Source: Arma custos | Taxonomy: Eukaryota > Arthropoda > Insecta > Hemiptera > Pentatomidae | Length of the DNA: 64,000 bases | NCBI GenBank assembly: GCA_037127475.1 | Contig: CM073760.1 | Location: 58,679,966 to 58,743,965, forward strand | Direction of reading: 5' to 3' | Shown here: positions 1 through 13,264 of the stretch, one piece after another | Position numbering within the stretch: position 1 is the stretch's first letter | How the letters are laid out: the number at the start of each line of letters is the position of its first letter | The notes under the pieces: model-generated | Seen by the model: the letters and a program-made list of their open reading frames with translations, nothing else | What the model was told of the DNA's origin: nothing | Databases searched by the model: none | Program-made: the position numbers and the translations under genes

Positions 1-329
1 TGAATTGAAAAATAGAAAGAAATTTGAAATATGGATCTTTACTTATATAAACAATTAATTATAAGCAGTTCGAAAAGTTACTAAAATTCGAAACTTTTGG
101 TGATCAATTCCCCATTCGAGTAACACCCTGAAATCGAGTAACACCCCAGCAAGGTAGCAAGGTAGCAGCTAGGTAGGTAACAATATGTACTAATTATAAC
201 AAACCAACTCCCTCTTCAATAACTATTTCCCTATCCTCCCAGTCCCTATTTCCCTACCCCTACCAGCCCCTACGTTCTCACCCCCTCCTCCCTCAGAGCC
301 TTAATTTACCCCTTCCCTAAACCCTTTTA

Positions 330-2830
330 CCTCATATAATGCACAGGAAAGTACTCCAGCGCCATCGAGAGCTTCAAGACCGCCATCGCGATCTACTAAG
401 CGCAGCGATACCCCCACTCCTCTCACTATCAATTCTGAGTCCGCCGCTTCCCGACCTATAGCTGAACTGACCTCTTTATTTTATTCGACTTATACAGATC
501 TACTAACATTCTATGAATTTAATTTCACGTATTATTATTATTTCACATATTATAATTATTATTTCACATATAAATGCTAAATAGAAATTGAATCAAACCT
601 CCAAATTATAGCCGTAACTATTCACTTTGGCTTTACTTTCACAATCTGCAATATTTACTTACCCCAGGACCGACTAATACAAATAGAGATATTTTATATA
701 TCTACAATAAGCTATCCCAGCCTGTTCTTTTCGCCGGAGACTTTAATGGCCACAGCCCAATGCGGAGTTCTACAGACCTAAATACGAGAGGATGAATGAT
801 AAAAACTTTCATAGACCTATCAAACATTTTACTCCTCATTACAGGTGAATCCACATACTTAAGCTCCACCTACGGCACCTACTAATTTCTCTTGGCCTTT
901 CCATGCGCACCCCCTCACTATATAATATCATTGAATGGACAGTACTACCTGACCTATACAGTAGCGACCACTTCCCTCTCCGCATAAAATTCGAAAATAG
1001 TAACCAGAACAAAAACGGTAAACCTCGGTGGATAGTCTAAAAAGCATATTGGACGCTGTTCTCATCACTCGTTAAACCACCTGAAAAACATCCGTCTGAA
1101 AAAAGTATTGAAATAGGATATTACCTCTTAACAGATACCGTACTACAAGTTGCAAAACTTGCGATTCCTAAAACTAAAAATAACACTAAAAAATCCCCTG
1201 TTCCCTGGTTTAACTGCTATACGAAAACGTAGAAGAGCATATAGGAAGTTTCAGAAAAATACCAACCTAACGAACATAAGTGAGTATAAAAAACAAAGAG
1301 CTTTATGCAGAAGAACTATAAACAATAGTAAATCTGAATCCTGGAAACAATTCGTTTAAACCATAAACTCATCTAGCCTCATATGGAATAAAATAAGAGA
1401 AAATCATAAAAACTACTCACGATACACCTTACTTTGTGATCGTAAATTTACGGACAACCCTGAAATAATTACTGGAATGTTCGCTGAACATTATTCAGAA
1501 ACAACATATCTTCCACTCACAAACGAAACCTTACACAAAGGAACGAATCCCGAAAATGAAATCACATGCAATCATTCCGAAGTCTCCGATAAAATATAAA
1601 ATCGATCATTCTCTATGTGGGGGGAACTTAGATCTACCCTAAAAAACCTAAAAAGATCATCACCCGGCCCAGATGATATCCATTGTGCAATGATTCAACA
1701 CCCACAAAACTGAATAAGCTGGCTACTGAATTTCTATAACCATGTGTGGGAAAGAGAATTTCTCAACGTCTGGCGACACTGGCCAATTCTGAAAACTGGT
1801 AAAGACAAGCGCCAAGTATGCAGCTATCGTCCAATATTCCTCACTAGCCGCCTATGTAAGATTTTGGAACGCATGGTTAATAAACTCCTTGTATGGACCT
1901 TCGAAAAAAACAATATTCTCCAGAATTTCCAATGCGGCTTGCGCTGAATTCCAATATGCATTTATCGAAAAGCCGCAAGCAGTTGTAATCCTCTTTGATA
2001 TGGTTCAAACATTAGATCGCACAAGCATATATATTATTATGAAAAAGCTGATATCCTTAGATCTTTCAGGCAATCTGCTAAAATTCATTACAATAGTTTA
2101 AACAGTTTTTTAGCACAGCGACTATTTAAAGTTCGAATAAGAAACGTGGTGTTCCGAGACGTCAATCAAGAAAGAAAGCACAACTCTTTTTGCGCTGGCA
2201 ATTAATGACCTTGGAAGAAACTTGCCCAAAGAAGTAAAGGTGCTGCTTAATGTAGACGAACTTGCCATTATGTGTCGCCCAAACGATATGAATTTAATAA
2301 AAGGAAAAGAAGCCCTAAATCGACTAAATGCCTGGTCACAATGCTCAGGTCTTGAATTCTCAACAGAAAAAACAAAGTGTGTCCACTTCAGCCGAAAAAG
2401 ACGAACACCACCATCCACCGAACTTACACTAGGAGAGACACCTCTGCCATATGTCGAACAATTCAAATGTTTAGGGCTGATTTTCTACAAGCGACTTTCG
2501 TGGACTATTCATATTAATAATGTCTATCTAAAATTAAAATCTATAAATTCCTCTATAAAACTTCATGGGGAGCAGTTTGATCAGCGATGCTAAGAATATA
2601 GAGAATAGAGTGGCCCCGTCGCCCCAGTTTGAGATTCCACCATTAAGAGACTTCATTTCTCGTAAAGTTGTCTATTGAACACTTATTCCTAATATTATTT
2701 AAAAACCATAGTTATATTCCTTGTTCATTTTTTTGTTCTTGTTCCTGGTAGAATTGTTACGTTAATTTTGTATAAATAGTTTTCTTAATGTATAATTTTG
2801 TAGTTATGTCTCAATGTAATAAACCCACAT
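330..2830 (+). mobile_element. Decayed Jockey-like non-LTR retrotransposon
   Basis: This is a broken LINE with pieces of an ORF1-like region, an apurinic endonuclease and a reverse transcriptase, all interrupted by stops and frameshifts. The endonuclease is visible at about 724-1035, with the GDFNGHSP motif and further on SDHFPLRI. The RT begins near 1660 (PDDIHCAMIQ, then SYRPIFLTSRLCKILERMV near 1820-1875) and continues at 2222-2593. There the catalytic YADD box has decayed to NVDELAIM, followed by a FKCLGLIF segment. A serine/proline-rich stretch at about 350-480 resembles Jockey ORF1. AT-rich sequence after 2593, ending in AATAAA-like sequence near 2820, may be the 3' UTR. No TSD was found, so both ends are approximate. 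It is dead. Confidence 0.8.
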
Positions 2831-4188
2831 GTTTCATTATTTGATCTAATTTATTAAATTCATCGAACATATTCAAATTAAAATTATTTTTTTACTTCAT
2901 TTCATTTTTTTTTTCTGTTCAGGCTAATCACGCCTCAACACCATCCAATAAATTAAAATATATTAAGAAAACCTATGGACTACCTCCAATCGTAGTAAAC
3001 TCCGTGAAGAAGTGGTAAATACTCGCCTCAGAACAGGATGTTTATGTGTGAGTGTGTATGTATATATGTGTATGTGCTTATATGTATATGAGTATGTGGC
3101 ATAAATTTATGTATGTGTTTATCTTTGCCTTCTTTTTTTTTAAGTTTCTTCTCCTTTTATAAAGGATCGCTACCCGTTTTAAGTTAATTTTCGATAAATA
3201 ACTAAGTGTTGTTATTATCTCTAATCATCTATTACAGTGAAGTAGGCATATAGCCTTATATGCTATATGTATATACACTTGAAGTAAAACGAAGCTCACT
3301 GAGCCCGCATGGTACTGGGGGACGAGTGTCCTGAATCCCGGGGGCTGGTGCTGGAGGCTACGGAGGCGCCACTTGTCCCATAGAGCATGTTAGCTCCGAG
3401 GATCTGAGAGGATTTGGACTTTTCCATGAATAGTGAAAACATCAGTGGATTGTACTAATAATGTCCTTAGTATAGTCAGGCGGTTTACAAATTTTTTTAT
3501 CCACATCCTCTAATCAATCCTCGTGTCCTAAATAACAATATAACCACCACTTGACTTATGGGACTTGGGTGCCTTCTGGACTTCGGCCGGCGGCTTCGTC
3601 ATTTCTCGGGCCCGGATAAGTGGGTTACCAAAGCAAGACCTAAAGCTTAATAACCAACGGGCATTGATGACCTAGATGTTCTACGCCATCTAAACCCCAG
3701 GAAACAAACAATCAAACTTTGTTGGTAGTAAGATAAATGCAGCTATGATGTTAGGAAGATAGATTCAGACATGACGTATTAAAATATACGTAGGTTTGAT
3801 GGGCGTAAGATAAACGTAACTTTGATGGTAGTAAGATAGGCCCTGATCTAACGCAGTGATGTTGCTAATTAGTACTCTCCATAATTAGAAGCAGATGAAC
3901 TCAGACGATGACTAATATTACTCGCACCACACCGATCATTACAATATTTATTTCATTGTTAATAGATTTTTTCTGTTATTTATTGTTAATATCTTCATTA
4001 TATGTTATTTTAACGTTATGTTATACGTTATTGTTAAATATATATATTATTTTCTTATGTATTTTTTAACCGTAACTCATTATGTAGTATATTCATATAT
4101 ATTAATACATGAGGATGGTACAACTAGCCTAAATAACAAGTAACATGTCAACACAGTTAAATTAAATAATGTGAAACATTTTTTATAC
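2831..4188. other. Intergenic; GC-richer unexplained island inside
   Basis: No ORF or RNA gene is supported here. About 3290-3720 is clearly richer in G+C than its surroundings and resembles a transposon UTR or tail, but I could not match it to another copy in the window. The rest is AT-rich. A TATG/TGTG-rich stretch lies at about 3045-3115. Confidence 0.5.
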
Positions 4189-4835
4189 TAGCTTTTGCCC
4201 GCGACTTCGCTCGCGTGGAATTTGGTCTGCCACATAAAAGTTTCACGACAGATCATTTTATAAATAAATTTAATATTTTTTTTAACGATAAGCTACTCGT
4301 ACATCCAAAATTTCTGATGTCTAACTTCAAAACTGACGGATTCCACACTATCTTTGAACCCCTGTTATATTAAAGGGGAAACCCTTGAGGGTTGAATTAT
4401 CCAAATTTCTTTCTTAAATTATACGAAGAACCTATCTGCAAATTTCAAAATGCTATGTTCCTGATTTTCCTTTAATTATGTACTATAATGAATTCTCCAC
4501 AGAACACAAAAAAAACTATCTGGCACATGCCCCCGTGCCCCTCCTCCTAAATCTTTCGGATATATAATATCAGTAGGAAAAGTAGATTAGATTTACCTTT
4601 AATTATGTACTATAGTCGATTCTCCACAGTACCTAAAAAACTGTCTGGGGGCATATTTAGGGGGCGCGTGCCCCGTGGCCCCCCCTAAATACTTCCTTGC
4701 TGTAACCTATGTGTTATTCTGATGTATAACCTATATTACTGTAAAGTTTTATCCAAATCCATTCAGTAGTTTTGGGTGAAAGAGAGACAAACATACAAAC
4801 TTTCGCATTTATAATATTAGTAGGAAGTAGGATTA
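4189..4835 (+). repeat. Interspersed repeat (arthropod type, non-coding)
   Basis: It opens with the phrase GCTTTTGCCCGCGACTTCGC and ends with TTTCGCATTTATAATATTAG followed by a short TAGGA repeat. Both phrases are familiar from very common dispersed repeats in arthropod genomes that are generally regarded as retroposon derived. Two blocks inside (about 4450-4560 and 4590-4690) are similar to each other, giving an internal duplication. There is no coding potential. The assignment is recognition plus inference. Confidence 0.55.
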
Positions 4836-4845
4836 TGTGTGAAAC

Positions 4846-4892
4846 ATAAATTGTACTTACGAATTCAAAATCAATTTGTAAGTACAATTTAT
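4846..4892. repeat. Perfect 16-bp-arm hairpin
   Basis: Arms CATAAATTGTACTTAC and GTAAGTACAATTTATG are separated by about 15 bases just after the interspersed repeat. It may be the end of a small inverted-repeat element. Confidence 0.6.
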
Positions 4893-4914
4893 GCTTCAAC
4901 TATGGCTTTTGATA

Positions 4915-5105
4915 GGCAATGGAATAGCTCAGTGTGTTGAGCTACTGTGCTGAAGATCCCGGGTTTATAGCCTTCATGGGAATAAAAACCTGGCTGTCGA
5001 GTTGTTCTCTGACAAATCACCTCCATGCACAACCGTTGGCTTAGAAACAGTTACATGAGTTCTGCATCCCTTATGAACAACTTTTCCACAAAGCATGTCC
5101 ATAAA
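4915..5105 (+). repeat. tRNA-derived SINE, family A, copy 1
   Basis: A tRNA-like head with an A box (TAGCTCAGTGTGTTGAGC) and a degraded B box (CCCGGGTTTATAGCC) is followed by a tail containing CACCTCCATGCACAACCGTTGGCTTAGAAACAG. Head and tail recur together at 7588, 27898 (reverse) and 37295 (reverse), and the tail alone at about 5635 (reverse). It is not a functional tRNA: the acceptor arms do not pair and the B box is damaged. Confidence 0.75.
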
Positions 5106-5634
5106 GAAAGGCTATATGTATAGTTAATTTAGTGTATAAATATTTTTAAATATATGGAACCATACAAAAAGAAGTTGCTAGGCAACGCCGATAATATATT
5201 TCATCGATATAATAGAGAGTTATATAAATCTATATTTATTTTTATTTTCTCCTCTTTTCAATAATTTTTGAGTTGATATAATTAATAATATAAACGTAAA
5301 ATAATGCTCGTGCACACATTTTTTATAACACACAATATTACAGCCATCCTCCCAGACAGGTTAGAAACTGAAGAACTAAAAACCGGGGTGCGTCAGCTGG
5401 TATAACTGGCAGGAAGCCAGTTCGAAAATCTATATTCGCCATATCTTTATTTAGGACAAATAGGAAAATATCTGCTCTAGAACAGGATCTTCACCTCCCT
5501 CGCCCGTCCAACATATGGCGCTCAATACAATACGGCCTTATATGGCCCTTCCTGTCTTTCGGAAAAATATAAAAAAATATTAATACAAACCGGGACTTAC
5601 TCCTAAAGATATGTATCCTGTCATAAAAAAAAAC

Positions 5635-5800
5635 CCTGTACCACTACAATACTTGAAATGGTCTAGGGTTCAGTATACGGTAGAGACTGTACTGTTTCTT
5701 GGACAAAGGTTGTGCAGAAATTTGTCCTAGATCACGCACAACCACCAGATTTTTCTCCCTTATTTTGGGACCCACTATATAGAGGCTGGGTGAGCTATAC
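5635..5800 (-). repeat. SINE family A, tail fragment
   Basis: In reverse orientation this matches the tail of the full copy at 37295-37568: the run from GTACTGTTTCTTGG through the CGCACAACCACCAG block to AGGCTGGGTGAGC. The tRNA-like head is missing. Confidence 0.65.
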
Positions 5801-6949
5801 AATATTTATTTAAAACAATTTCAGTTAGCTCCCATAAATAGTTCTTTTTAAACATTCACGACATTATTTTTTCGTTATTCATTAAGCCCTTAAAAAGAGA
5901 AAACTGGGTATAAGAAAATTTTATCTCGTTCTCAGTTTAATATGTTAACTTTTCTATATTCCAATGCATCCGATTTTTTTAAATTGTTTACCATTTACCA
6001 ATACATAACAAATAAATAACTACGTGATCAGAACGTCTGCAAAATTCATCTGATTCGTTTCCAATTAACTATATTATTTTCTGAGAGCTCTGCGCATTTA
6101 AACAAGTTTTTGTTAATTGAAAACTAGGCCTAATTGTTATTATATAATTTTTTTTGTCTAAACGAGTTTTTTAAAAAGTGTTTTTAGAGAATGAAGTAAA
6201 AAAGGTTGTTAGGGATCATAAGAAATTTATTGAAACTGGTTAAAGGTATTTCAATCAAAAATAATAATTTTTTTTCATGCCTTTTATTACATATTTATAA
6301 TATTAAAAAATTCCCATTATATATAATTCAATGAGATTTTCCATGAAAAAAATATTTCTATATTTTCATTAATTTGTACATTTATGGTCATGGAAAAATA
6401 AAAAGTTAATTAAAATAAATAAATAAAAAGTATCCGATCATAATTAATTTTAATAATGCACACATATTATAATAAAATGAATATACAATAACAAAGAATT
6501 AAATTTAGACCACTTAATTTTAATACTGATTAATAAAACCTCATCAAGCATCAATTTTAACGTTTTCTTTGTGTTTAAAATATCCATCAAAACAACAAAG
6601 ACAGTCATTTTCAAAGGAATACAATTGAATGATAAAATCGTGGAGTTCACTAACAAATGTTCTAAAGGTTCCATTGTGCTACGGAAATTGTGCCGAAGGC
6701 AATCGATTAAAACTAAAATGCTCAATAATAAAAACGAAAATTAATTAACACAGAGCATAAAGGTTGTCACTTGGTTGATATGAAGATCGTTCATTAGGTT
6801 TTCATAGACGCCAGTTCCAATATTAATTTCAATCTTATTTTTGTACATGTGCATTAGATTCAATTTAATTGTTGAAATATTAATTGATATATTGATTGAT
6901 TATTAGATTTCTGAAGATACTTTTTCATTGATTTATTTAACGTTACATT
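5801..6949. other. AT-rich, no gene seen
   Basis: Several weak ORFs exist but none has a recognisable fold or start context. A stretch near 6429-6515 (AGTATCCGATCATAATTAAT onward) is similar to 10672-10752, so at least part is an old dispersed repeat. Confidence 0.5.
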
Positions 6950-7135
6950 ATGCTACCATGGTTAATCGAACAATGCAACAGTGGGAGTCTTTAATTTTGC
7001 CTACACAGTTACTATTAGGATAGGGATCTTTCAAGAGTACCAGGCAACGCTCAGGTTCGGCCATTTTACGTCCACTAAAAAGGAAGGCGTCACCAAGATT
7101 TTTTACTCCCTTTAAAACATACTAATGCCACCTGA
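6950..7135 (-). repeat. SINE family B, diverged copy
   Basis: Shares in order with the better copy at 45905-46165: a TATGCTAC..AATCGAACAATGC end, TTTTGCCTA, AGGATAGGG, ACGTCC, GGCGTCACCAAG, then ATTTTTTACTCCCTT. The tRNA-like head (distal side) is lost. The four copies in the window all lie on the minus strand. Confidence 0.65.
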
Positions 7136-7587
7136 GATATTATTTTAAATAGATCTTTTCTAACATGCCCACTATTTGATTTACTGTTACTATTAATAGT
7201 TCTTTTGAAATTGGGGAAATCAATACCGTTTTTTGATTCCTAAACTCATTTTGAAGTTTGAGCATACTTCTCCAAAATGTCGAAAAAATTAACTATTAAA
7301 TTTTTCCTTTCATCTTTTTATGTTTTTATGAAATATTTCCATTTTAATACTTTCTCAGAAATTATCAGGTGGTATTTAGGATACTGATTAACTGATTTCT
7401 AGGTCCCCAGCACGTCTATTGCATACAACTTATTGATTCTTTTAAAAGCAACGACTGGTTGACTCTAGAGACCCTCTTAGGGCTCACTCAGATTTTATAA
7501 ACCTTTTAATCAGGGTAAAAATAAGCCATATATAACCATCGCATTAAACAATTATACATTGAATTTTATAGAATTAAATAATAAAAT

Positions 7588-7830
7588 AGGTAGCGGGTTA
7601 GCTCAGAGCTTAAAACTGAAGGTCTTGGGTTCGAATTCAGATGTGGCAGACAAATCGTTTTGTCTATTAGCAGCCACAGATCGACACTAGATATGTATAC
7701 CCTCCTTTTATTCGAAGCGTATCCTTAATTGAGGGAAAACCAAGCGGTCAAATGTGATATCCACCAAATCACCTCTGCACAATTGGCTCAGAAACAGTAA
7801 GGTCTCTACCCTGTTCAAAATACACTTTAT
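7588..7830 (+). repeat. SINE family A, copy 2
   Basis: The head has an A box GGTTAGCTCAGAGC and a good B box GGGTTCGAATTC. The tail contains CACCTCTGCACAATTGGCTC and AGAAACAGTAAGGT, as in the other family A copies. It ends about 55 bases before the DD41D element. Confidence 0.75.
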
Positions 7831-7961
7831 TGGTTGTATTGGTACAGTTTTTTTCTGCTATAGTTGTCAAACGTTTTTATTTCTACAGGGTGTCCCGAAT
7901 TTAAATGGCAAAACTTCAGGAACTTATAGGGGACCGAAAAACTAAGACAAAAAGTCCTTTA

Positions 7962-8090
7962 ATTTGAGTACTACCAGTGGGTAGTTTCTCTACTTTTCAT
8001 TCTCATGTCATTATGTAACACGCATTCTATTTACTTGTTGTATAATTGTAATACAGTTGTAAATATCAATAAATAAATTAAAAAAAAAAA
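7962..8090 (+). mobile_element. 129-bp Jockey 3'-end copy nested in a TIR
   Basis: The TSD AAAAAGTCCTTTA occurs at 7949-7961 and 8091-8103. The insert runs from the TTTGAGTACTACC block to CAATAAATAAATTA plus a poly-A. It is the 3' tail of the LINE at 34272-36009. It starts at the same point of that tail as the copies at 43648 and 49312. Confidence 0.9.
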
Positions 8091-8284
8091 AAAAAGTCCT
8101 TTAGAGATTTGCTCATTTTTGCTTAGTTTTAGAGAAAATCGCAAAAAAAGAAACAAAACAAGTTTTCATTTCTATACTTATTTATATTTATGTTATGTTC
8201 TTTTTAATGTAAATATTGCTCAAAATGTTGTCCTCTTGCACCAATGCAAGCATTACATCTAGCACTCACTTGATAAATTGCAGC

Positions 8285-9272
8285 TTAACATTGTTCTGAT
8301 GATATTTGGTGCACTGCATCTATGATTCGGTATCTTAATTGCTCTCTTGAGTTGATTAACAACGAATAAACTTTCTGCTTCAAGGTTCCCCATACGAAGA
8401 AATCCATGGGTGTCATATCAGGTGATCTGGGTGGCCAAGGTACTACTCCTCCACGTCCAATCCATCGTTGTGGATAATTTATATCCAGCCAAGCTCGAGC
8501 AACTCTGCTATAATGAGCTGGGCATCCATCGAGTTGGAACCACATTTCAATCCGCTGTTGTAAGGGAATGTCATCTAAATAATTAGAAAAGTCTTCTCCA
8601 AAAAATGTGTAAATGTGATACCATTCAATTTTCCAGGTAAAAAATATGGTTCCACCAGTAATCCGTTCCAAATTCCAAGCCGAACGTTAATAGCAAATTC
8701 ATGCTGAAACCTATTCTCTCTAATAGCTCTGGGATTTTCAAGAGCCCATACATGATAATTTCTTTGATTAACAATTCCTCCTCTTGTAAAGGTAGCTTCA
8801 TCGGTCCAGATAATTTTTAATGGGAATAAATTATCATCGCGAATTTTTTCAAGAAACCAGTTACTAAAATTCAATCTCTTGACATAATCTTGAGGTAATA
8901 AATTCTGAACTTTATGAAGATGGAATGGGTAGCGATTATCACCTTTCAAAGTTCGCCCATATTGCTTGCCGCGATATTGCTAATGCAGCAGATGCTAGTC
9001 TCAGGATTGTAATCGAAGTGGCGTTGGACACAATTTCTTCTCTGATAATCTGCTCCTACTGCTGCCTGGAATTGGTCGCATTCATTACATATTAAGAATG
9101 ACCCAGTCTCTCGTAGTCTATTAAAAGTTAACGAAAAGACTGGTCGAATAGGCACTCTTCTATTTGGAAATCGGCGCTCATACTCCCGCACCGCTTCTAA
9201 AGCATAACCGTTACAGAAACCACACACAAAAATCATATCAGTGTATTCAACATTAGAATATGTATGCGGCAT
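8285..9272 (-). pseudogene. DD41D transposase, frameshifted
   Basis: The N-terminus (9272 down to about 8990) has a helix-turn-helix of the DUF4817 type: EYTDMIFVCGFCNGYALEAV, then FPNRRVP, then RLRETGSF. After a frame change the middle part (8949-8575) carries VQNLLPQDYVKRLNFSNWF and the first catalytic Asp in IWTDEATF. After a second frame change the C-terminal part (8671-8285) holds the second Asp in FQLDGCPAHYSR and the third in RSPDMTPMDFFVWG. All three catalytic residues are still readable, but at least two frameshifts separate them, so no intact protein can be made. The family cuts and pastes DNA at TA sites. Confidence 0.88.
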
Positions 9273-9811
9273 TGTGGCTGATGCTGTTCACACAAAAATA
9301 TCCGAGTAACTGACTGAAGACTGATTTAGGAATTATAATCCTAGAAGGAAGCCAAAATGTAAACAAATAAAAGAATGTAAAGGATAATATTAAGTGTTTA
9401 CATATCTCACTGCCTAGCCTGACGAACTTTGAAAGGTGATAATCAATACCTGTAACATTTTTGATTTGTTTCTTTTTTTGCAATTTCCTGTAAAACTAAG
9501 CAAAAGCGAGCAAATCTCTAAAGGACTTTTTGTCTTAGTTTTTCGGTCTCCTATAAGTTCCTGAAGTTTTGCCATTTAAATTCGGGACACCCTGTATATT
9601 AATAAATCAGTTGAGCATCGATTATCGGAACGAAGATTATCTAAACGATATTATCTCATTATCACCGTTAAGTTCAACAATACTAGGATCATTTGTACTT
9701 TAAATCATTTCATAAAACAAGACATTTAACTAATACAAATAAAATCTTTTAGGGGAATTGAAAAGTTTAACCCGTTATTAATGTTTGAAGTTTTAGTACC
9801 AATTGCACAGA

Positions 9812-10016
9812 CTATTAAATGAATTTTTAGATAAATATAATTATTCTTACATAAATGGAATTCTAAATTTTAAATTAAAGTTGATTAAAAGAAATTGTAT
9901 AACTCATGCACAGGTCACTAAGTGTCGCCAGTCTCGAGCATGTTCCGAACCGAAGGTAGAAATTTACACCCTACCGAAAGTTGCTAAACACGGCTAAAAA
10001 TGTTTTCGGTTAAAGG
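9812..10016 (+). repeat. Unclassified dispersed repeat C, copy 1
   Basis: Aligns over about 200 bases with 19819-20050: shared blocks TTTTTAGATAAATA, AATTATTCTTA, ATGGAATTCTAA, AAAAGAAATTGTATAACTC, CCAGTCTCG and the CGGCTAAA end. No coding capacity and no end structure seen. Confidence 0.7.
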
Positions 10017-13000
10017 GTTAATGTTATGCATCTGCAATAAGTTCCTGGAAAGGGTATCGAATTTGGCTAGCCCTAAAGTATCAATGGAGAAAAGGAAAGT
10101 TGGTATTCCGTTTCGGACCTCGGTGAAGTTTTAAAGTCGACGCCAGGGGAAAGTCACGTAGGAGCCGAAGCACCTGATACTGGGAGAATTTAATTACCTA
10201 GCAACATCGGTTCATTATCTTCATCCCTTACAATAGCCTTAGTAATTAATAGCCCGTACTTTCCTTTGCCAGGGTTTTATTGGTTTACTAATGAAGCTTA
10301 TTTGTTGTCTTGCTAATTAATAAAATTTAAATTCAAATTTATTAGTCTGTTTGTAAGAAAGCTTAACAATCGATTTGTTATAGAGATAATTATTTTCACA
10401 ACAGCAATAATTTCATTCACCTCATATCCCAGAAACCCATAAATTACCAAAGATTCAAAATATTTGCAAGACAAATTTATTTTGCATGCTAAAATAACTA
10501 TATAGGTTTTCTTTATGGATTGCATGAATGAAATTATTAATATGGGATGCAGGACTCATATCGAATTAATACATTAAAAGGTTTCCACAACGATAACGCA
10601 TTGAGGTTTTCAATAAAAAATAAATCTACGTTGTTATAAATACTAGAAATATACTAAATTTTATTTTAAAACAGTATCCGGTTATAATTAATTTTAATAA
10701 TTAACCTAATCTTAAAATAAAATGAATTCCATAAAATTAAATTTCGACCATAAATAAAAAATTTCCAAGAAAACTTGATTTTACTCATTAAAATAGCTAG
10801 GGATATAGCCTTGCTTTATTTCCATATTCAAATTTCCCAGATCAGAAAATTCTCCTTTCCTAGTGAACTCGAAGCATTCTGAATGTTGCATATCTGGATG
10901 ATTGAGGATAAGATTCGGTTATAATCGGTGATGCTAAAATATCACTAATAAAAACCAAAGGTGATTTTCACATGGCACAGCATAAATTAAAAAAACCTTA
11001 TAATAATAGATACGAAACAAAGAATCAATATTTATAAATCCCAATAAATTAATTCCAAATTGTTGTATTGTAAAACAAAAAAAAGGACACTCAATATAGT
11101 TTTATGTATAATAGTTAACACTTTAATCCTGCCACAAATGTTTTTAACTTAATTTAAAATATATTAATAACTGACAGTAGAATGAATAGAAAACTTTTGT
11201 GTTACACGAACAGAAGGAATTATTTTTAAAACATGAACTCTTGCTTAAAATTTCATCGTTAGCGATTTAAATGTTCGTGTTAGCACACCGAATTGTACTA
11301 AGGATACTACTAAGGATATCTTCCTCGTCTCTTTCTGTGTCTTCGACAAGGAAATTGTCGAGAAGAAATCGCAAAAATGTTATGTCAAACACAAAATTAA
11401 TTTCTGCATCGCTCGAAAAGTATATATTGAAAACAAATCTAAATCGGACACTCAAGCACAGATACTGTAGAACGGACTTTGCAGTCATGTATTTTTAATG
11501 TTTTGTGCTAAAGCATTAAAATGTTTTAATGGAAACCCGTTTGCTTTTTTGTGGTTTATCGTAAAAATTCATTCCAAATGTTCAGTTGTAGTATTTTTCT
11601 ATAATGCTAAACACCAAAAAATATCTCAGATTGAACTTACAGCAAAACATTTTCGTTTATGACATAGCACCCAAAGTAGGAAGGTCATGAGAGTTATAAG
11701 ATATTTAAATGCAATAAAAAAAAAAAGTGGTAATATTAGAAAATGTTATTCAGATATCTTTTGGTATTACACTGATTCGAAAAAGGTAAGTATAAGCTTT
11801 GTGTTATATTTACCTCACTCCTATTTATTACATATCTTAATAAATTCTTAAAATATCTCCACAATTGAGGGTTACATTGGTTAAGTCATATTATGTCATT
11901 CTAAGGAAAAACGGGAAAAATATTATAGAGCCTGTATGTTTTCTAACAAACACAAATTAATTAATTTAAAATAATTAAAGTAATCATATTCGATTTGTAC
12001 CTCTCGTTTGAACTTTTTATTACTCTTTATTAATACATTGGAGTTTGAAATAAATTGTTTAACTGTGACTGCGTATCTGCTCAATATAAAGTCATAATAT
12101 TCCCCCTGTACGCAGATGGGAAATATTTCTACTATTAAAGGCCGCATTGCAGTTAGCCCGTGATACAGGACATCTATATTTAGGCAGTTTACATTTTATT
12201 GTTGGTATTTATAAAATAGGGAAGCATACTCTTATATATTTTTTATCATGGACTATGTAATTTCTTCTATATTAAAATTCAAATTTTTCGATTTTTCATT
12301 GGATTTCATCTCATATCTCGTGAACTATTGTATAGATTTTTGTGGACAAACGGGGTTTCCCTCATAAATTAAAGAAAACCTGATTAAAAAAAGAAATTAA
12401 GTAAACAATTTCCGTTTATTCATTTGTTTTTCCACTTTTATCTCGTGCTTTACCGACTTTTGGGAATCAAACGATGTTTTTTTATGTATTTAGATATTGT
12501 AAAAATCGTTCGCCTTTATATCTTTTCTGTTATATATGGCGAACAGATTTTCGTGCTATTTTTCCGATATTTAGAGTTTAACAAACCAAAACAAAAAAAA
12601 AACTTTTCTTTAATCTTTCACTATCATATCCTTTTCTTCGTGATCGGATGAATGGACGCATTTCCATTGTTTGAACACTAAATATTCCGAGAATGCCTTA
12701 ATCGGGAAAATACATTCACTCATTCACTAGGCTTGAGAGGAAAAGAGAATGAAAAATATCATTAGTTTCGTTTTTACCCGTTAGTTGTGATAATCATTAG
12801 AAACACCAAAAGTTGTTACCATTCGAGGAAATAGGCCCCCATCATGTGCCTTAGTACACAAATTGAATATGTTGATGTTTTGAGATCATCCTTCAAAAAG
12901 TTGCAAAATAATTATGTATCAAATTATATAGAAATCGTGATAAAAAAGAATTGTCTATCTAGTTATATGATATTCCTTTATGATAACAGAAGAAAGAGCT

Positions 13001-13260
13001 ATGCGATCAAATACAATTTGATATAGTTATATATTCATAAAATTATGATTAATATGAAATCCGCATTTCCGCCATCAATTATTTACCTAATGGTTCGATA
13101 TACGACATATATCCATGAAATTAGCCTCAAATCACCGCACCACGCGATATGCTTTTGTCAACTCCTGATCAAAAGCCAATTTATTAACTATTGAAAACGA
13201 GTTAAAAGGCTACAGGTTGTTTAAACTGCTAAATTGGGCTCTAGTAATGTTAAAGCCAAA
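10017..13260. other. AT-rich, no gene seen
   Basis: I see no exon-like sequence, RNA gene or transposon end that I can support. About 10672-10752 resembles 6429-6515. ORFs of 60-75 codons on both strands (for example about 11270-11500) overlap each other and look like chance. Confidence 0.5.
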
Positions 13261-13264
13261 CTAC

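Larger units (their letters stand above)
7886..9594 (-). mobile_element. Tc1/mariner-superfamily DD41D element, copy 1
   Basis: The ends are inverted repeats of about 80 bp that begin CAGGGTGTCCCGAATTTAAA and are flanked by TA on both sides (7884-7885 and 9595-9596). The transposase lies on the minus strand and is broken. The left TIR is interrupted by a 129-bp retroposed insertion (7962-8090); removing it lets the two TIRs align from end to end. By my count 41 residues separate the second and third catalytic aspartates, which fits the DD41D group (rosa/visitor-like) and not classical mariner (DD34D). Confidence 0.9.

Noticed and set aside
4920..4990. tRNA gene candidate
   Set aside because: A and B boxes are present but the acceptor stem does not pair and the same unit recurs with a fixed tail: a SINE head.
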